Made by a program: the position numbers and the translations under genes | The notes under the pieces: generated by a model | What the model saw: the letters and a program-made list of their open reading frames with translations, nothing else | Databases searched by the model: none | What the model was told of the DNA's origin: nothing | Origin: Paraburkholderia fungorum | GTDB lineage: Bacteria; Pseudomonadota; Gammaproteobacteria; Burkholderiales; Burkholderiaceae | DNA length: 64,000 nt | NCBI RefSeq assembly: GCF_003610895.1 | Contig: NZ_MCAS01000014.1 | Coordinates: 62,001 to 126,000 of the forward strand | Direction of reading: 5' to 3' | Shown: positions 1 through 8,840 of the stretch, piece by piece | How positions within the stretch are numbered: position 1 is the first letter of the stretch | How the letters are laid out: each line of letters starts with the position of its first letter

Positions 1-921
1 ATGCATAAAGAGGCGCTGAAGCGTTTCTGCGACGAGCACAATCTGGTCGGCGTGAAAGTCGGCAAGAACCGCTTGCAGTCGGTGCTGCGTTCGAACATCG
101 ATCTCGGCGCGGTGCTGTTTGCCGAAAGCTACGGCGGTTCAGTCGAAGCGAGCGCCGAGATTGCGATCAGGATCAACGCAGTGCGCCCCGAGTTGCCGAT
201 CATCATTCGGCGCGATGACGATCCGAGCCTCGAGGGTTTGCCGGAGAGCTTGCGCCGCGTGGTCTGCGCGGCTTACGTCGCGCACGACATGGCGCCTTTG
301 CGCAAGGTGATCGACGAATACATTTTCAGCCTGGATTATCCGAACGCGCTGGTGCGCGGCATCGCCGACATGACGCAGGCGATTCTCGGCGACGTGTTCA
401 AGGACCTGAGCATCACCTGCGACACGCCCTATATCGTGCGCGACCGGATCATCTTCGGCGAGGTGTTCAGCCTGATTCCGCTGGAAAGCGCATGGTGCCG
501 CGGCTACATGATGATGCAGGCGGAAGAGACACCGATTCTCGAATTGCTCGATCGCTTTCGGACCAGCGAAAGTGCGGAAGACGGCGAAGCAAACTTCCGC
601 GATCTGAATGGCTTGCTCGGCGAAGTGACGAATCTGATCTGGGGTTCGTTCAAGAACCGCTATGTCGGTGACGCGCACGCGTGGCTGAGCAGCCAGGTGC
701 AGGTGCCGTTGCTGGTGAATCACAAGCACAAGTACATCTCGTTCGGCACCGGCAATCCGCAGCTGTGTTTCATGTATTCGCTGACGGACCCGCGCTCGGG
801 CCGTGCGGTCAAGCTGCACCAACGTTTCGTGTTCAGCCTGAGCTGGTCGCCGGAGGACTTCAGGGAAGTCACGGACGACGTCGGCGCCATGGTCGAAGCG
901 GGTGAACTGGATCTGTTCTGA
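1..921 (+). CDS. CheX/CheC-like chemotaxis phosphatase family protein
   Basis: Protein of 306 residues in this window. The C-terminal half carries the CheC/CheX-type signature: residues 207-211 read GEVTN, so E208 and N211 match the acidic/Asn pair that positions water for CheY-P hydrolysis in that family. The N-terminal 110 residues look like a degenerate receiver fold (a run of hydrophobic strands around LGAVLFAES and LPIIIRRDD) without a usable phospho-Asp pocket. The next gene, 20 bases downstream, encodes a stand-alone CheY, which supports a phosphatase/response-regulator pair. The first codon is the first base of the window, so the true start may lie further upstream and the length is a minimum. 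The function is inferred from motif and context. Confidence 0.7.
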   Translation: MHKEALKRFCDEHNLVGVKVGKNRLQSVLRSNIDLGAVLFAESYGGSVEASAEIAIRINAVRPELPIIIRRDDDPSLEGLPESLRRVVCAAYVAHDMAPLRKVIDEYIFSLDYPNALVRGIADMTQAILGDVFKDLSITCDTPYIVRDRIIFGEVFSLIPLESAWCRGYMMMQAEETPILELLDRFRTSESAEDGEANFRDLNGLLGEVTNLIWGSFKNRYVGDAHAWLSSQVQVPLLVNHKHKYISFGTGNPQLCFMYSLTDPRSGRAVKLHQRFVFSLSWSPEDFREVTDDVGAMVEAGELDLF

Positions 922-941
922 ATGTTGTCATAGGAAAAAAC

Positions 942-1307
942 ATGTCGAAAATTCTGGTGGTGGATGATTCGAGCACGGTGCGCGACGAAGTGGCCGGCTT
1001 TCTGAAGAAGAACGGTCTGGACGTCGACACGGCGGTGGACGGCAAGGACGGCCTCGCCAAACTGAAGGCGAGCCCCGGCATCAAGCTGGTGATCAGCGAC
1101 GTCAACATGCCGAACATGGACGGCCTGACGATGGTCGAGAAGATTCGCGGTGAACTCGCGAACACGACCGTCAACGTCATCATGCTGACGACCGAAAGCA
1201 GCCCGGCCATGAAGGAGCGCGGCAAGGCGGCCGGCGTGAAAGGCTGGATCGTCAAGCCGTTCAAGGGCGACGCCGTGCTGGAAACGTTCCGCAAGCTGGC
1301 TAGCTAG
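942..1307 (+). CDS. Single-domain CheY-like response regulator
   Basis: A 121-residue receiver domain with no output domain. All catalytic positions are present: D8-D9 acidic pair, D53 phospho-acceptor (in SDVNMPNMDG), T83 and K105 (in VKPF). The size and motifs are those of CheY proteins that act by binding the flagellar switch or a partner kinase. It follows the CheX-like gene with a 20-base gap containing a GGAAAA stretch before the ATG, so the two are probably co-transcribed and the upstream product may dephosphorylate this one (inference). No kinase or flagellar gene lies in the window. Confidence 0.94.
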   Translation: MSKILVVDDSSTVRDEVAGFLKKNGLDVDTAVDGKDGLAKLKASPGIKLVISDVNMPNMDGLTMVEKIRGELANTTVNVIMLTTESSPAMKERGKAAGVKGWIVKPFKGDAVLETFRKLAS

Positions 1308-1332
1308 GCGCTGTATGCGCCGGGAACCCGCC

Positions 1333-1353
1333 AAAGGTGAGGTTTTTCGGGAG
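1333..1353 (+). repeat. 21-bp dispersed intergenic motif, copy 1
   Basis: Reads AAAGGTGAG, then GT, then TTTTCGGGAG. It lies in the 117-base gap between the CheY-like gene and the glutamine amidotransferase gene. Seven further copies with the same fixed 9+2+10 layout occur between genes elsewhere in the window. Confidence 0.85.
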
Positions 1354-1424
1354 CCCGGGCGCCGGTGATTTGCAAAGCATGATTCGCTATAACGGCGGCG
1401 GTTGAAACACGCTAGTCTGCGAGC

Positions 1425-2291
1425 ATGTGCCAATTGCTCGCCCTCAGCTGCGCGGAACCCACTGACGTCAGTTTCTCGCTGACGGGTTTTGCTGCTCGCG
1501 GCGGCCTCACCGACCATCATGTCGACGGCTGGGGCGTGGCGTTCTACGAGGATCGCGCCTGCCGCGTGTTCGTCGATGAAAAGCCGGCGTACCAGTCGCC
1601 GGTGGCCGAGTTTCTGAAGAGCTATCCGATCAAATCGCGCAATGTCGTCGCGCATATTCGCAAGGCGACGCAAGGCGGCGCTCGGGTGGAGAACTGCCAC
1701 CCGTTCATGCGTGAATTGCGCGGTCAGCAATGGGTGTTCGCGCACAACGGTGACCTTCAACCGCTCGATGAAGCAGCGCATGGGCCGTATACGCCGGTCG
1801 GCACGACCGATAGCGAAGCGGCGTTCTGCTTCATCATGAATCGCCTCTACGCGCATTTCGCCGTTCAAGCGGATGCCGATGCGAATGCTGACGCGGACGA
1901 CCTCGATGCCGTGTTCGGCGTCATCGAGCAGGCGACCCGCACGCTGAACCCGTATGGCATTTTCAACTTCGTGCTTTCGAACGGCACGGCACAATTCGCG
2001 TATTGCTCGACGCGTCTGTCGTACGTGATACGTCACTGGCCGTTTTCGAGCGCGCGTCTCGTCGACGGCGACCTCTCGGTGGACTTCGCCGAGCGTGGCA
2101 CGCCGGCCGATCGCACGGCAGTGATCGCCACCACGCCGCTCACCGACGAAGTGTGGACCGCCTGCCAACCCGGCGACCTGCTGATGTTCCGCCGCGGCGC
2201 ATTGTTGCGGCGCGCGCATGTCCCCGTTCCCGCCGCAGTCCTTGCGACCGCCAGGTACGCACCTTCCGAATTGTCCGCTGTCCCGGCGTGA
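1425..2291 (+). CDS. Class II glutamine amidotransferase (YafJ/EgtC-like)
   Basis: 288 residues starting Met-Cys. C2 is the N-terminal nucleophile of the Ntn-type glutaminase fold once Met is removed, which fixes the start. Family motifs follow in order: GWG (about 36-38), HIRKAT (about 77), NCHPF (about 89), FAHNG (about 106) and GTTDSE (about 127). Proteins of this kind hydrolyse glutamine or gamma-glutamyl amides; no synthetase domain is fused, so the acceptor is unknown. An Asp/Ala-rich insertion near residue 150 (alternating DAD/NAD) is low-complexity and probably a surface loop. The gene stands alone between CheY and the porin. Confidence 0.88.
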   Translation: MCQLLALSCAEPTDVSFSLTGFAARGGLTDHHVDGWGVAFYEDRACRVFVDEKPAYQSPVAEFLKSYPIKSRNVVAHIRKATQGGARVENCHPFMRELRGQQWVFAHNGDLQPLDEAAHGPYTPVGTTDSEAAFCFIMNRLYAHFAVQADADANADADDLDAVFGVIEQATRTLNPYGIFNFVLSNGTAQFAYCSTRLSYVIRHWPFSSARLVDGDLSVDFAERGTPADRTAVIATTPLTDEVWTACQPGDLLMFRRGALLRRAHVPVPAAVLATARYAPSELSAVPA

Positions 2292-2450
2292 CATCGCGCC
2301 GACGCGCGGCCTTAGAAGCGGCCTTAGAAGCGGCCACGCTACCGGCACTTTCATATCCATCGAAGAATTAGTTAGTTTGCCGACGCAAAGGCATCTCGTA
2401 TCGTTGCGCCAGATTTAAACAAATACAACATTGATACGGGAACTCGAAAA

Positions 2451-3617
2451 ATGAAACGTCTTTCTCTCCTCGCATTGCCTGCCGGTCTCCTGCTTGCTGC
2501 CAGTGCTCAGGCACAAAGCAGTGTCACGCTGTATGGCATCGTCGATGCCGGCATTGCCTATGTGCACAACGCACAAGGCGCGAACGGCCAGAATCAATCC
2601 TCGCTCGTGAAATTCAGCAGCGGCAACCTGTCCGGCAGCCGCTGGGGCCTCAAGGGCACCGAAGACCTCGGCGGCGGACTCGCTGCGATATTCCAGCTTG
2701 AAAACGGCTTCAACATCGGCACGGGCGCGCTCGGCCAAGGCGGCCGTGAGTTTGGCCGCAAGGCGGTGGTTGGCCTGTCGAGCGGTACGTGGGGCACGGT
2801 CACGCTCGGACGCCAGTACGATCCGGTCGTGGATCTGGTTCAAGGCCTCACGGAAGACAATTACTTCGGCGGTGTATTCGGCACGCCCGGCGACCTGGAC
2901 AACTACGACAACAGTTTGCGTGTGAGCAACTCGGTCAAGTATGTGAGCCCGCTGTTCGCCGGCTTTCAGGTCGAGGCGCTGTATGGCGTGGGTGGCGTGG
3001 CGGGCGCGACCGGCAGCGGCCAGACCTACAGCTTCGGCGCGGCCTATGCGAATGGCCCGTTGTCGCTTGGCGCGGGCTATTTCTACGCGAACGGCGGCAA
3101 CTCCACGACGGCGAATGTGCGCACGTGGACCAGCAGTTCCGACTCGCTGTTCAACACGGTTATCAACGCCGGCTTCGCGAGCGCGAAGTCGATTCAGATC
3201 GTGCGTGTGGGCGGACAGTATGTGATCGGCGCGGCAACGTTCGGCGCGGCCTACTCGAACACGCAGTATGCAAACGACGCGTTCTCCGCGTTCGGCAGTA
3301 CCGCCAAGTTCAACAACGGCTCGGCGTTCTTCAACTATCAGATTACCCCGGCCTTGCGCACGGGCGTGGGCTATAACTACACGTCGTTGACGGGCCCGAG
3401 TTCGGCGCACTACAACCAGGTCAACCTCGGTGCGGACTATGCGTTGTCCAAGCGCACCGAACTGTATGCGTTGGCGGGCTATCAGAAGGCGAGCGGCAAC
3501 ACACTGAACGCGAGCGGCAAGGTAGTGAGCGCCCAGGCATCGATTGGCGATTACGGTGTGAATTCAGGCACCAACAGTCAGGAGTTGGCGGTGGTGGGTA
3601 TTCGCCACAAATTCTGA
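2451..3617 (+). CDS. Outer-membrane general porin, Burkholderia type
   Basis: 388 residues with a clear signal peptide (MKR, hydrophobic stretch, AQA then QSSVTLYG). The mature N-terminus SSVTLYGIVDAG and the C-terminal phenylalanine (IRHKF) are hallmarks of the trimeric OmpC-like porins of beta-proteobacteria. The body alternates short hydrophobic and polar stretches with many Gly, Tyr and Asn residues, as expected of a 16-strand beta-barrel. It would form a passive diffusion channel for small hydrophilic solutes. It is monocistronic, with a 159-base upstream gap, and is followed by a copy of the 21-bp dispersed motif and a small hairpin. Confidence 0.95.
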   Translation: MKRLSLLALPAGLLLAASAQAQSSVTLYGIVDAGIAYVHNAQGANGQNQSSLVKFSSGNLSGSRWGLKGTEDLGGGLAAIFQLENGFNIGTGALGQGGREFGRKAVVGLSSGTWGTVTLGRQYDPVVDLVQGLTEDNYFGGVFGTPGDLDNYDNSLRVSNSVKYVSPLFAGFQVEALYGVGGVAGATGSGQTYSFGAAYANGPLSLGAGYFYANGGNSTTANVRTWTSSSDSLFNTVINAGFASAKSIQIVRVGGQYVIGAATFGAAYSNTQYANDAFSAFGSTAKFNNGSAFFNYQITPALRTGVGYNYTSLTGPSSAHYNQVNLGADYALSKRTELYALAGYQKASGNTLNASGKVVSAQASIGDYGVNSGTNSQELAVVGIRHKF

Positions 3618-3682
3618 TTGCCTGGATGAATGCGCTGGCTGCCGTGATGGCGGCCGGCCTTCCTGTTGCCTTCAAAACGCTC

Positions 3683-3703
3683 AAAGGTGAGAACTTTCGG
3701 GAG
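3683..3703 (+). repeat. 21-bp dispersed intergenic motif, copy 2
   Basis: AAAGGTGAG, AA, then CTTTCGGGAG (one mismatch to the consensus right half). It lies between the convergent porin and LysR genes. A small hairpin (GCCGAC, loop AGTCA, GTCGGC; 3703-3719) follows immediately and may act as a terminator. Confidence 0.8.
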
Positions 3704-3739
3704 CCGACAGTCAGTCGGCGATACGTGAGCCCACACGTA

Positions 3740-4705
3740 TCATTCCGCCTCACCATCCAGCAATTCCGACGACGACTCCCGCAGGCATTCGCTGAACAGA
3801 TCCGCCGCCGGCGCGGAGGTATCGGCGCGCCATACCAGCACGACTTCACCCAACGGTTCGAGCGGCGCGAGCGGCAATACGCGCATGCGTCCACGGCTTA
3901 CGTGATGCCGCGCGATCGACAGCGGCAGGATCGACACGAAGCCACCGCCAATCAGCAGCGACAGATTCAATGTCAACGAACTCGATTCGACCGCGCCGCG
4001 ATCGAACGGAATGCCCTGGCCGGCGAGTGTTTCGGCCAGCGTCGCGAACGCGGGTGAGCCGCGCAGCGGCGTGATCCAGCGCGCCGTGCGCAGATCGTTC
4101 CAGTTCACCGGCAGGTCTACCTTGCCGAGTGGATGACTCGCACCCACGACAAACACGAACGGCTCACGGTGCAAGGTCTGCTGGCGCAGCAAGTCCTGGT
4201 TGTCGGCGATGCGGTTGCGGCCCAGGGCGAGATCGAGCTCGCCCTCGTCGAGCATCTTGATCAGCTTGTCGAGCGTCGCTTCCACGAACGACAGCGTGGC
4301 TGACGGCGCGCGCCGCATGAAGAGTTCCACGGCATGCGCGATCAGCGGCTGCGGAATCGTCACGACCGCGCCGAAGCGCACGTGACCCGCCGTGCCGGTG
4401 GTCAGCGCGCTGACGTCGCGGCGCGCCAGCTCGATGTGCCGCAGGATTTCCCGGCCACGTGCGGCCATCACCTTACCGATGCTGGTCAACTCGACGGCAT
4501 TGCCGACCCGCCGGGCAACCGGCACGCCGAGCGCTTCCTCGATTTCACCGATCTGCTTCGAAATGGCCGGCTGCGTGACGTGGAAGGCGGCCGCGACCCG
4601 CGTCACCTGCCCAAGCTCCGCGAGGCTCACGAGGATACGCAGGTGCGGCAGCTTCAAGCCGCTGCGGAAGAAGCGGTCGATTGCGTCGTTTTCGGTGGTT
4701 GCCAT
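3740..4705 (-). CDS. LysR-family transcriptional regulator
   Basis: 321 residues from the ATG at 4705. An upstream in-frame extension exists, but the preferred start places the winged helix-turn-helix (LPHLRILVSLAELGQVTRVA to VTQPAISKQIGEIE) at residues 15-65, as usual. The remainder is the periplasmic-binding-like effector domain. It is transcribed divergently from the sugar-acid-type operon beginning at 4943, the classical arrangement for a LysR regulator controlling its neighbour. The 237-base intergenic region should therefore hold its operator. The effector is unknown, but a substrate or intermediate of the operon is the obvious candidate. Confidence 0.9.
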   Translation of the reverse strand: MATTENDAIDRFFRSGLKLPHLRILVSLAELGQVTRVAAAFHVTQPAISKQIGEIEEALGVPVARRVGNAVELTSIGKVMAARGREILRHIELARRDVSALTTGTAGHVRFGAVVTIPQPLIAHAVELFMRRAPSATLSFVEATLDKLIKMLDEGELDLALGRNRIADNQDLLRQQTLHREPFVFVVGASHPLGKVDLPVNWNDLRTARWITPLRGSPAFATLAETLAGQGIPFDRGAVESSSLTLNLSLLIGGGFVSILPLSIARHHVSRGRMRVLPLAPLEPLGEVVLVWRADTSAPAADLFSECLRESSSELLDGEAE

Positions 4706-4942
4706 TCGTGTGGACTCGGTAAACATAACTGAATGGTAATGACCTGCGCCGAAACAGTGATTTGCGGTGCGGCGCTCAACCCGGCTAATCTTCTGCATCG
4801 GCAGGACGGTAGAGCGGGAAGCGGGTGGGGCGAGCATAGCAGCTACTCACCGATCGTATGACTCAGGGTATAACCGGAGCCGCTCCACGCGCCGCATCGC
4901 CGCGACCACAGCGCGCATTCAAGCGCGCGGAAGGAGACAAGC

Positions 4943-6271
4943 ATGAGCACCCCACTGTATGGCGGCGCCGGGCAGCCCGCTGTGCCTGATCAGCCCGCGG
5001 AATCCGCGGAACGCATGGCGCTGTATCGCAAGCTCGCCTGGCGCATCGTGCCGTTTCTGTTTCTCGCGTTCATCGTCGCGTATATCGATCGCGTGAACGT
5101 GAGCTTCGCCAAGTTGCAGATGCTCACCGATCTCTCGTTGAGCGAGACCGTGTACGGCGCGGGCGCCGGCATCTTCTTTCTCGGCTACTTCATCTTCGAG
5201 GTGCCCAGCAACCTCATCTTGCATCGCGTCGGCGCACGCATCTGGATTGCGCGGATCATGGTCACGTGGTCGATCGTCTCGTGTCTGACGATGTTCGCGA
5301 GCGGCGCGACCTCGTTTTATATCTTGCGCTTTCTGCTCGGCGTTGCCGAAGCGGGTTTCTTTCCCGGCATCGTGCTGTATCTGTCGACGTGGTTTCCGTC
5401 GAACCGGCGCTCGCAGATCATCGCGCTGTTCATGGCGGCAATTCCGGTGTCGGGTGCGATCGGCGGTCCGGTGTCGGGCTGGATCATGCAGCAACTGGCC
5501 GGCGTGCATGGGCTCGCCGGCTGGAAGTGGCTGTTCCTGATTGAGGGGCTCGCTTCGTTGCTGGTAGGCATCGCAGCGTTCTTTGTGCTGCACGATCGCA
5601 TCGAGTCGGTGAGCTGGCTGAACAAGGAAGAAAAAGCGTTGCTGGCGCGCGACCTCGAAGCCGATGCGCTGACCCGCGCGCATCAGACGGTACGCGGTGC
5701 GTTTGCCAATCCGAAAGTGTGGCTGCTCGGCCTGCTGTATTTCTGCATCGCGATGGGCAACTACGGACTCGTCTTCTGGCTGCCAACCATGATCCGCGCG
5801 AGCGGCGTGGTGAGCGTGGCGAATATCGGGCTGCTGTCGGCGGTGCCGTCGCTGATCAGCGCGGTCGCGATGATCCTGATCGCGCGTCACGCCGACAAGC
5901 ACGACGAGCGCCGCAAGCACGTGGCCGTGTGCGCGGTGCTGGGTGCCGCCGGCATGCTCGCCTCGGTGCTGCTCGGCCAGCACGTGTGGCTCTCGATGGC
6001 GGCGCTGGTGGTTGCCGCGATCGGCATCAATTCGATTGCACCGGTGTTCTGGGGTATTCCGACCGCGTTGATGGGCGGCGTGGGCGCGGCGGCGGCCATT
6101 GCGGTGATCAACTGCACCGGCAATCTGGCGGGCTTCGTGAGCCCGTATGTGATCGGCTTTCTGAAGGACACGACCGGCACCTTGCTGCCCGGCATGATCG
6201 TGCTCGCCTGCGCGCTGGTGCTGGCCGCCGTGATCGTGCTGGCGATGCCGGTCACGCGTAAAACAGCATGA
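4943..6271 (+). CDS. MFS transporter, anion:cation symporter (ACS) family
   Basis: 442 residues and about 12 membrane segments. The N-terminal motif IVAYIDRVNVSFAKLQM and the following FFLGYFIFEVPSNLILHRVGAR are typical of the ACS family (tartrate, hydroxyphenylacetate, hexuronate and phthalate carriers), which imports organic anions with protons. A strong GAAGGAG ribosome site precedes the ATG. It is the first gene of an operon with an SDR (10-base gap), a dehydratase and a dehydrogenase, so it most likely imports the sugar acid or hydroxy acid they degrade. The substrate cannot be read from the sequence. Confidence 0.9.
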   Translation: MSTPLYGGAGQPAVPDQPAESAERMALYRKLAWRIVPFLFLAFIVAYIDRVNVSFAKLQMLTDLSLSETVYGAGAGIFFLGYFIFEVPSNLILHRVGARIWIARIMVTWSIVSCLTMFASGATSFYILRFLLGVAEAGFFPGIVLYLSTWFPSNRRSQIIALFMAAIPVSGAIGGPVSGWIMQQLAGVHGLAGWKWLFLIEGLASLLVGIAAFFVLHDRIESVSWLNKEEKALLARDLEADALTRAHQTVRGAFANPKVWLLGLLYFCIAMGNYGLVFWLPTMIRASGVVSVANIGLLSAVPSLISAVAMILIARHADKHDERRKHVAVCAVLGAAGMLASVLLGQHVWLSMAALVVAAIGINSIAPVFWGIPTALMGGVGAAAAIAVINCTGNLAGFVSPYVIGFLKDTTGTLLPGMIVLACALVLAAVIVLAMPVTRKTA

Positions 6272-6281
6272 GGAGGGTTGG

Positions 6282-7061
6282 ATGACGCAGCAGGTTTGTA
6301 TGGTTACCGGCGCGGCTACCGGCATTGGCGCGGCTACTGCGTTGCGCTTTGCGGGTGCCGGCTGGGCGGTGGCAATCGGAAACTTCGACGACAGCACGCG
6401 CGAAGCGGCGTTGGCTGTCGAAGCGCAGTGCAAGCGGCTCGGCGCCGAGACGATGGTGTTCGACGTCGACGTGGGTTCCGACGCGGCTTGTGTGAAAGCG
6501 GTCGATGCGGTGGCTTCGAAGTGGCAGCGCATCGATGCGCTGATCAACTGCGCCGGCACGACGCGCTTCATTTCGCACGGCGATCTGGCCGCCGTCGACG
6601 ACATGGAGTTCGAGCGCGTATATCGCGTGAACCTGATCGGCATGTTTCAGATGACGCGCGCCGCGGTGCCCGTGCTGCGCGATTCGTCGACCGCGGCGCA
6701 TAGCACGGCGGTGATCAATATCTCGTCGCTGGCCGCACTGAACGGCACGGGTTCTTCCATTGCCTATGCCGCCTCGAAGGGCGCGGTCAATACGCTGACG
6801 CTCTCGCTTGCCCGCAATCTCGCACCGCGTATCCGCGTGAATGCGTTGGCGCCCGGCATGGTGGACGACGGTTTGCCGCGTCGCGTGCTGGGTGAAGAGG
6901 CGTACGCGAAGGTCATCGACAGCATGACGAATGTGGCGCCGCTCAAGCGCGTATCGCAGCCCGGCGAGATCGCCGACCTTGCCTGGTTCATCTGCGCACA
7001 CGCGCCTTCGATGACTGGCCAGGTGATCGCCGCCGAGAACGGCATGTTGCTGAACGGCTGA
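6282..7061 (+). CDS. Short-chain dehydrogenase/reductase (SDR)
   Basis: 259 residues, classical SDR length. The dinucleotide motif TGAATGIGAA is at residues 9-18, NCAG at 89-92, the catalytic Ser at about 149 (NISSLAA) and the Y162-x3-K166 pair in YAASK. The C-terminus GQVIAAENGMLLNG resembles the conserved end of FabG-like enzymes. It probably oxidises a hydroxyl of the transported substrate with NAD(P)+. It lies between the importer and the dehydratase in the same operon, which suggests an early step in sugar-acid or polyol catabolism (inference). Confidence 0.9.
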   Translation: MTQQVCMVTGAATGIGAATALRFAGAGWAVAIGNFDDSTREAALAVEAQCKRLGAETMVFDVDVGSDAACVKAVDAVASKWQRIDALINCAGTTRFISHGDLAAVDDMEFERVYRVNLIGMFQMTRAAVPVLRDSSTAAHSTAVINISSLAALNGTGSSIAYAASKGAVNTLTLSLARNLAPRIRVNALAPGMVDDGLPRRVLGEEAYAKVIDSMTNVAPLKRVSQPGEIADLAWFICAHAPSMTGQVIAAENGMLLNG

Positions 7062-7112
7062 ACGTGCGGCACCCGAACGCGAACACGGATACGAACACGG
7101 ACAGGAAAAATC

Positions 7113-8840
7113 ATGAGCAATCTCCACAAGCACCGCTCGCGCACCGTCACCGAGGGCATCACGCGCACGCCGCATCGCGCGTTCCTGCGAGCGACCGGCA
7201 TGGACGACGCCGCGATCGAAAAGCCCTTCGTTGCAATTGTCGATACGTTCGGTGAAAACACGCCGTGCTCGATGTCGCTCGCGGCGGTCTCCGACAACGT
7301 GCGCCTCGGCGTCGCGGCGGGCGGCGGCGTGCCGATTCGCGGCTCGGCGATCTCGGTGTCGGACGGCACTTCGATGAATCATTCGGGCATGCGCTTCAGT
7401 CTCGTGTCGCGCGAGATCATCGCGGATAGCGTCGAAGTGTTCGTGCGCGCGCATTGCTATGACGCGTTCGTCGGCGTGGCCGGTTGCGACAAAACGCTGC
7501 CCGGCATTCTGATGGGCATGGTGCGGGTGAACGTGCCGGGTGTGTTTCTGTTCGGCGGCGCGATGTTGCCGGGCATCGCCCCGGACGGCTCGCAAGCCAC
7601 CATCCTCACGGCGATCGAAGCAGTCGGCGCGGCGCAACGCGGCGACATGTCGCTCGAAACCTTGCGCGGCATCGAGAAGCGTTGCACGCCGGGTGCGGGA
7701 TCCTGTCCCGGCCAGTTCACCGCGAACACGATGGCGATGGTCGCCGAAACGCTCGGTCTCGCGCCGCTCGGTTCAGCGATGGTGCCCGCGGTCTACAGCG
7801 AGCGCATCGCCATTGCGCGCCGCGCCGGCGAAACAGTGATGAACACGCTGAAAAACGGCGGTCCGCTGCCACGCGATCTGGTCACGCGCAAGAGCCTGGA
7901 AAATGCCTGTGCCGCGGTGGCCGCCACTGGCGGCTCGACCAACGCGGCGCTGCACATCCCGGCGATCGCGCACGAGGCGGGCATCCGCTTTACGTTGGAC
8001 GATGTGTCTGAGGTGCTCGCCCGCACGCCGTTGATCGGCGACTTGCAGCCGGGCGGCAAATATCTCGCGCTGGATCTGTATCACGTCGGCGGCGTGCCGG
8101 CGGTGCTGAATGCGTTGCTCGCAGGTGGTTTTCTGCATGGCGATACGTTGACGCAAACCGGCGAAACGCTTGAAACCGCGCTGAAGGCGTTCGCGGGTCC
8201 TGACGGTCGCGTCGTCCGTGCGCATAACGAGCCGCTGAGCGAGAACGCCGGGCTAGTGGTGTTGCGCGGCAATCTCGCGCCCGATGGCGCGTGTCTGAAA
8301 ACTGCCGGCCTGAAGTCGCTGGTGTTCAGCGGCACCGCGCGCGTGTTCGAAACTGAAGAGGCGTGTATGTCGGTGGTGTCGAAGCGCACATACCGGGAAG
8401 GGGACGTGCTGGTGATCCGTAACGAAGGGCCGAAGGGCGGCCCCGGCATGCGCGAGATGCTGAGTGTGACGGCGGCGATCTACGGCCAGGGCATGGGCGA
8501 GAAAGTCGCGTTGCTCACCGACGGACGTTTCTCCGGCGCGACGCGCGGCATGTGTATCGGCTACGTCGGACCGGAAGCGGCGGCGGGCGGTCCGATTCGT
8601 CTGCTCCGAGACGGCGACCGGATTCACATCGACGCGCACAAAGGCACGCTCGAGGTCGAATTGAGCGACGAGGAACTGGCGCGGCGTAGCAAGGAGCTTG
8701 TGCCGTTCACGCGGGGGCGCTTGGGCGGCGTACTGGAGAAATATGAAGCGCTGGTACGGCCGGCGAATCTCGGCGCGGTGACGCACTCGGGCGCGGTGGA
8801 GTGGCCGTATGAGGCGTCGATCGGCGAGGAGGAGGCATGA
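7113..8840 (+). CDS. IlvD/Edd-family dehydratase (sugar-acid or dihydroxy-acid type)
   Basis: 575 residues. The three cysteines expected to bind an iron-sulfur cluster are C52 (ENTPCS), C125 (GCDKTLPG) and C198 (GSCPGQFTANT). Conserved blocks ATGGSTNAALH, GPKGGPGM and TDGRFSGAT are present. The family dehydrates 2,3-dihydroxy acids or sugar acids to 2-keto acids. Its catabolic neighbours (importer, SDR, beta-hydroxyacid dehydrogenase) argue for a sugar-acid dehydratase rather than biosynthetic IlvD, although the sequence is close to the IlvD type. The gap before it (7081-7104) contains a 12-bp imperfect tandem pair (GAACACGGATAC, GAACACGGACAG) that ends in the CAGGAAAA ribosome site. Confidence 0.92.
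   Translation: MSNLHKHRSRTVTEGITRTPHRAFLRATGMDDAAIEKPFVAIVDTFGENTPCSMSLAAVSDNVRLGVAAGGGVPIRGSAISVSDGTSMNHSGMRFSLVSREIIADSVEVFVRAHCYDAFVGVAGCDKTLPGILMGMVRVNVPGVFLFGGAMLPGIAPDGSQATILTAIEAVGAAQRGDMSLETLRGIEKRCTPGAGSCPGQFTANTMAMVAETLGLAPLGSAMVPAVYSERIAIARRAGETVMNTLKNGGPLPRDLVTRKSLENACAAVAATGGSTNAALHIPAIAHEAGIRFTLDDVSEVLARTPLIGDLQPGGKYLALDLYHVGGVPAVLNALLAGGFLHGDTLTQTGETLETALKAFAGPDGRVVRAHNEPLSENAGLVVLRGNLAPDGACLKTAGLKSLVFSGTARVFETEEACMSVVSKRTYREGDVLVIRNEGPKGGPGMREMLSVTAAIYGQGMGEKVALLTDGRFSGATRGMCIGYVGPEAAAGGPIRLLRDGDRIHIDAHKGTLEVELSDEELARRSKELVPFTRGRLGGVLEKYEALVRPANLGAVTHSGAVEWPYEASIGEEEA

Noticed and set aside
720..2360. Long minus-strand open frame (about 546 codons) across the CheX, CheY and amidotransferase region
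   Set aside because: It is antisense to three well-supported genes, rich in Arg/His/Ala and without any recognisable domain; high GC keeps such shadow frames open.
4919..6643. Minus-strand open frame (about 574 codons) over the MFS transporter gene
   Set aside because: Antisense to a clear transporter; composition (many His, Arg, Gln) is typical of a GC-rich shadow frame.
7113..8840. Calling this gene the biosynthetic ilvD
   Set aside because: Its operon is catabolic (two importers, SDR, hydroxyacid dehydrogenase, divergent LysR); family membership is clear but the biosynthetic role is not supported.
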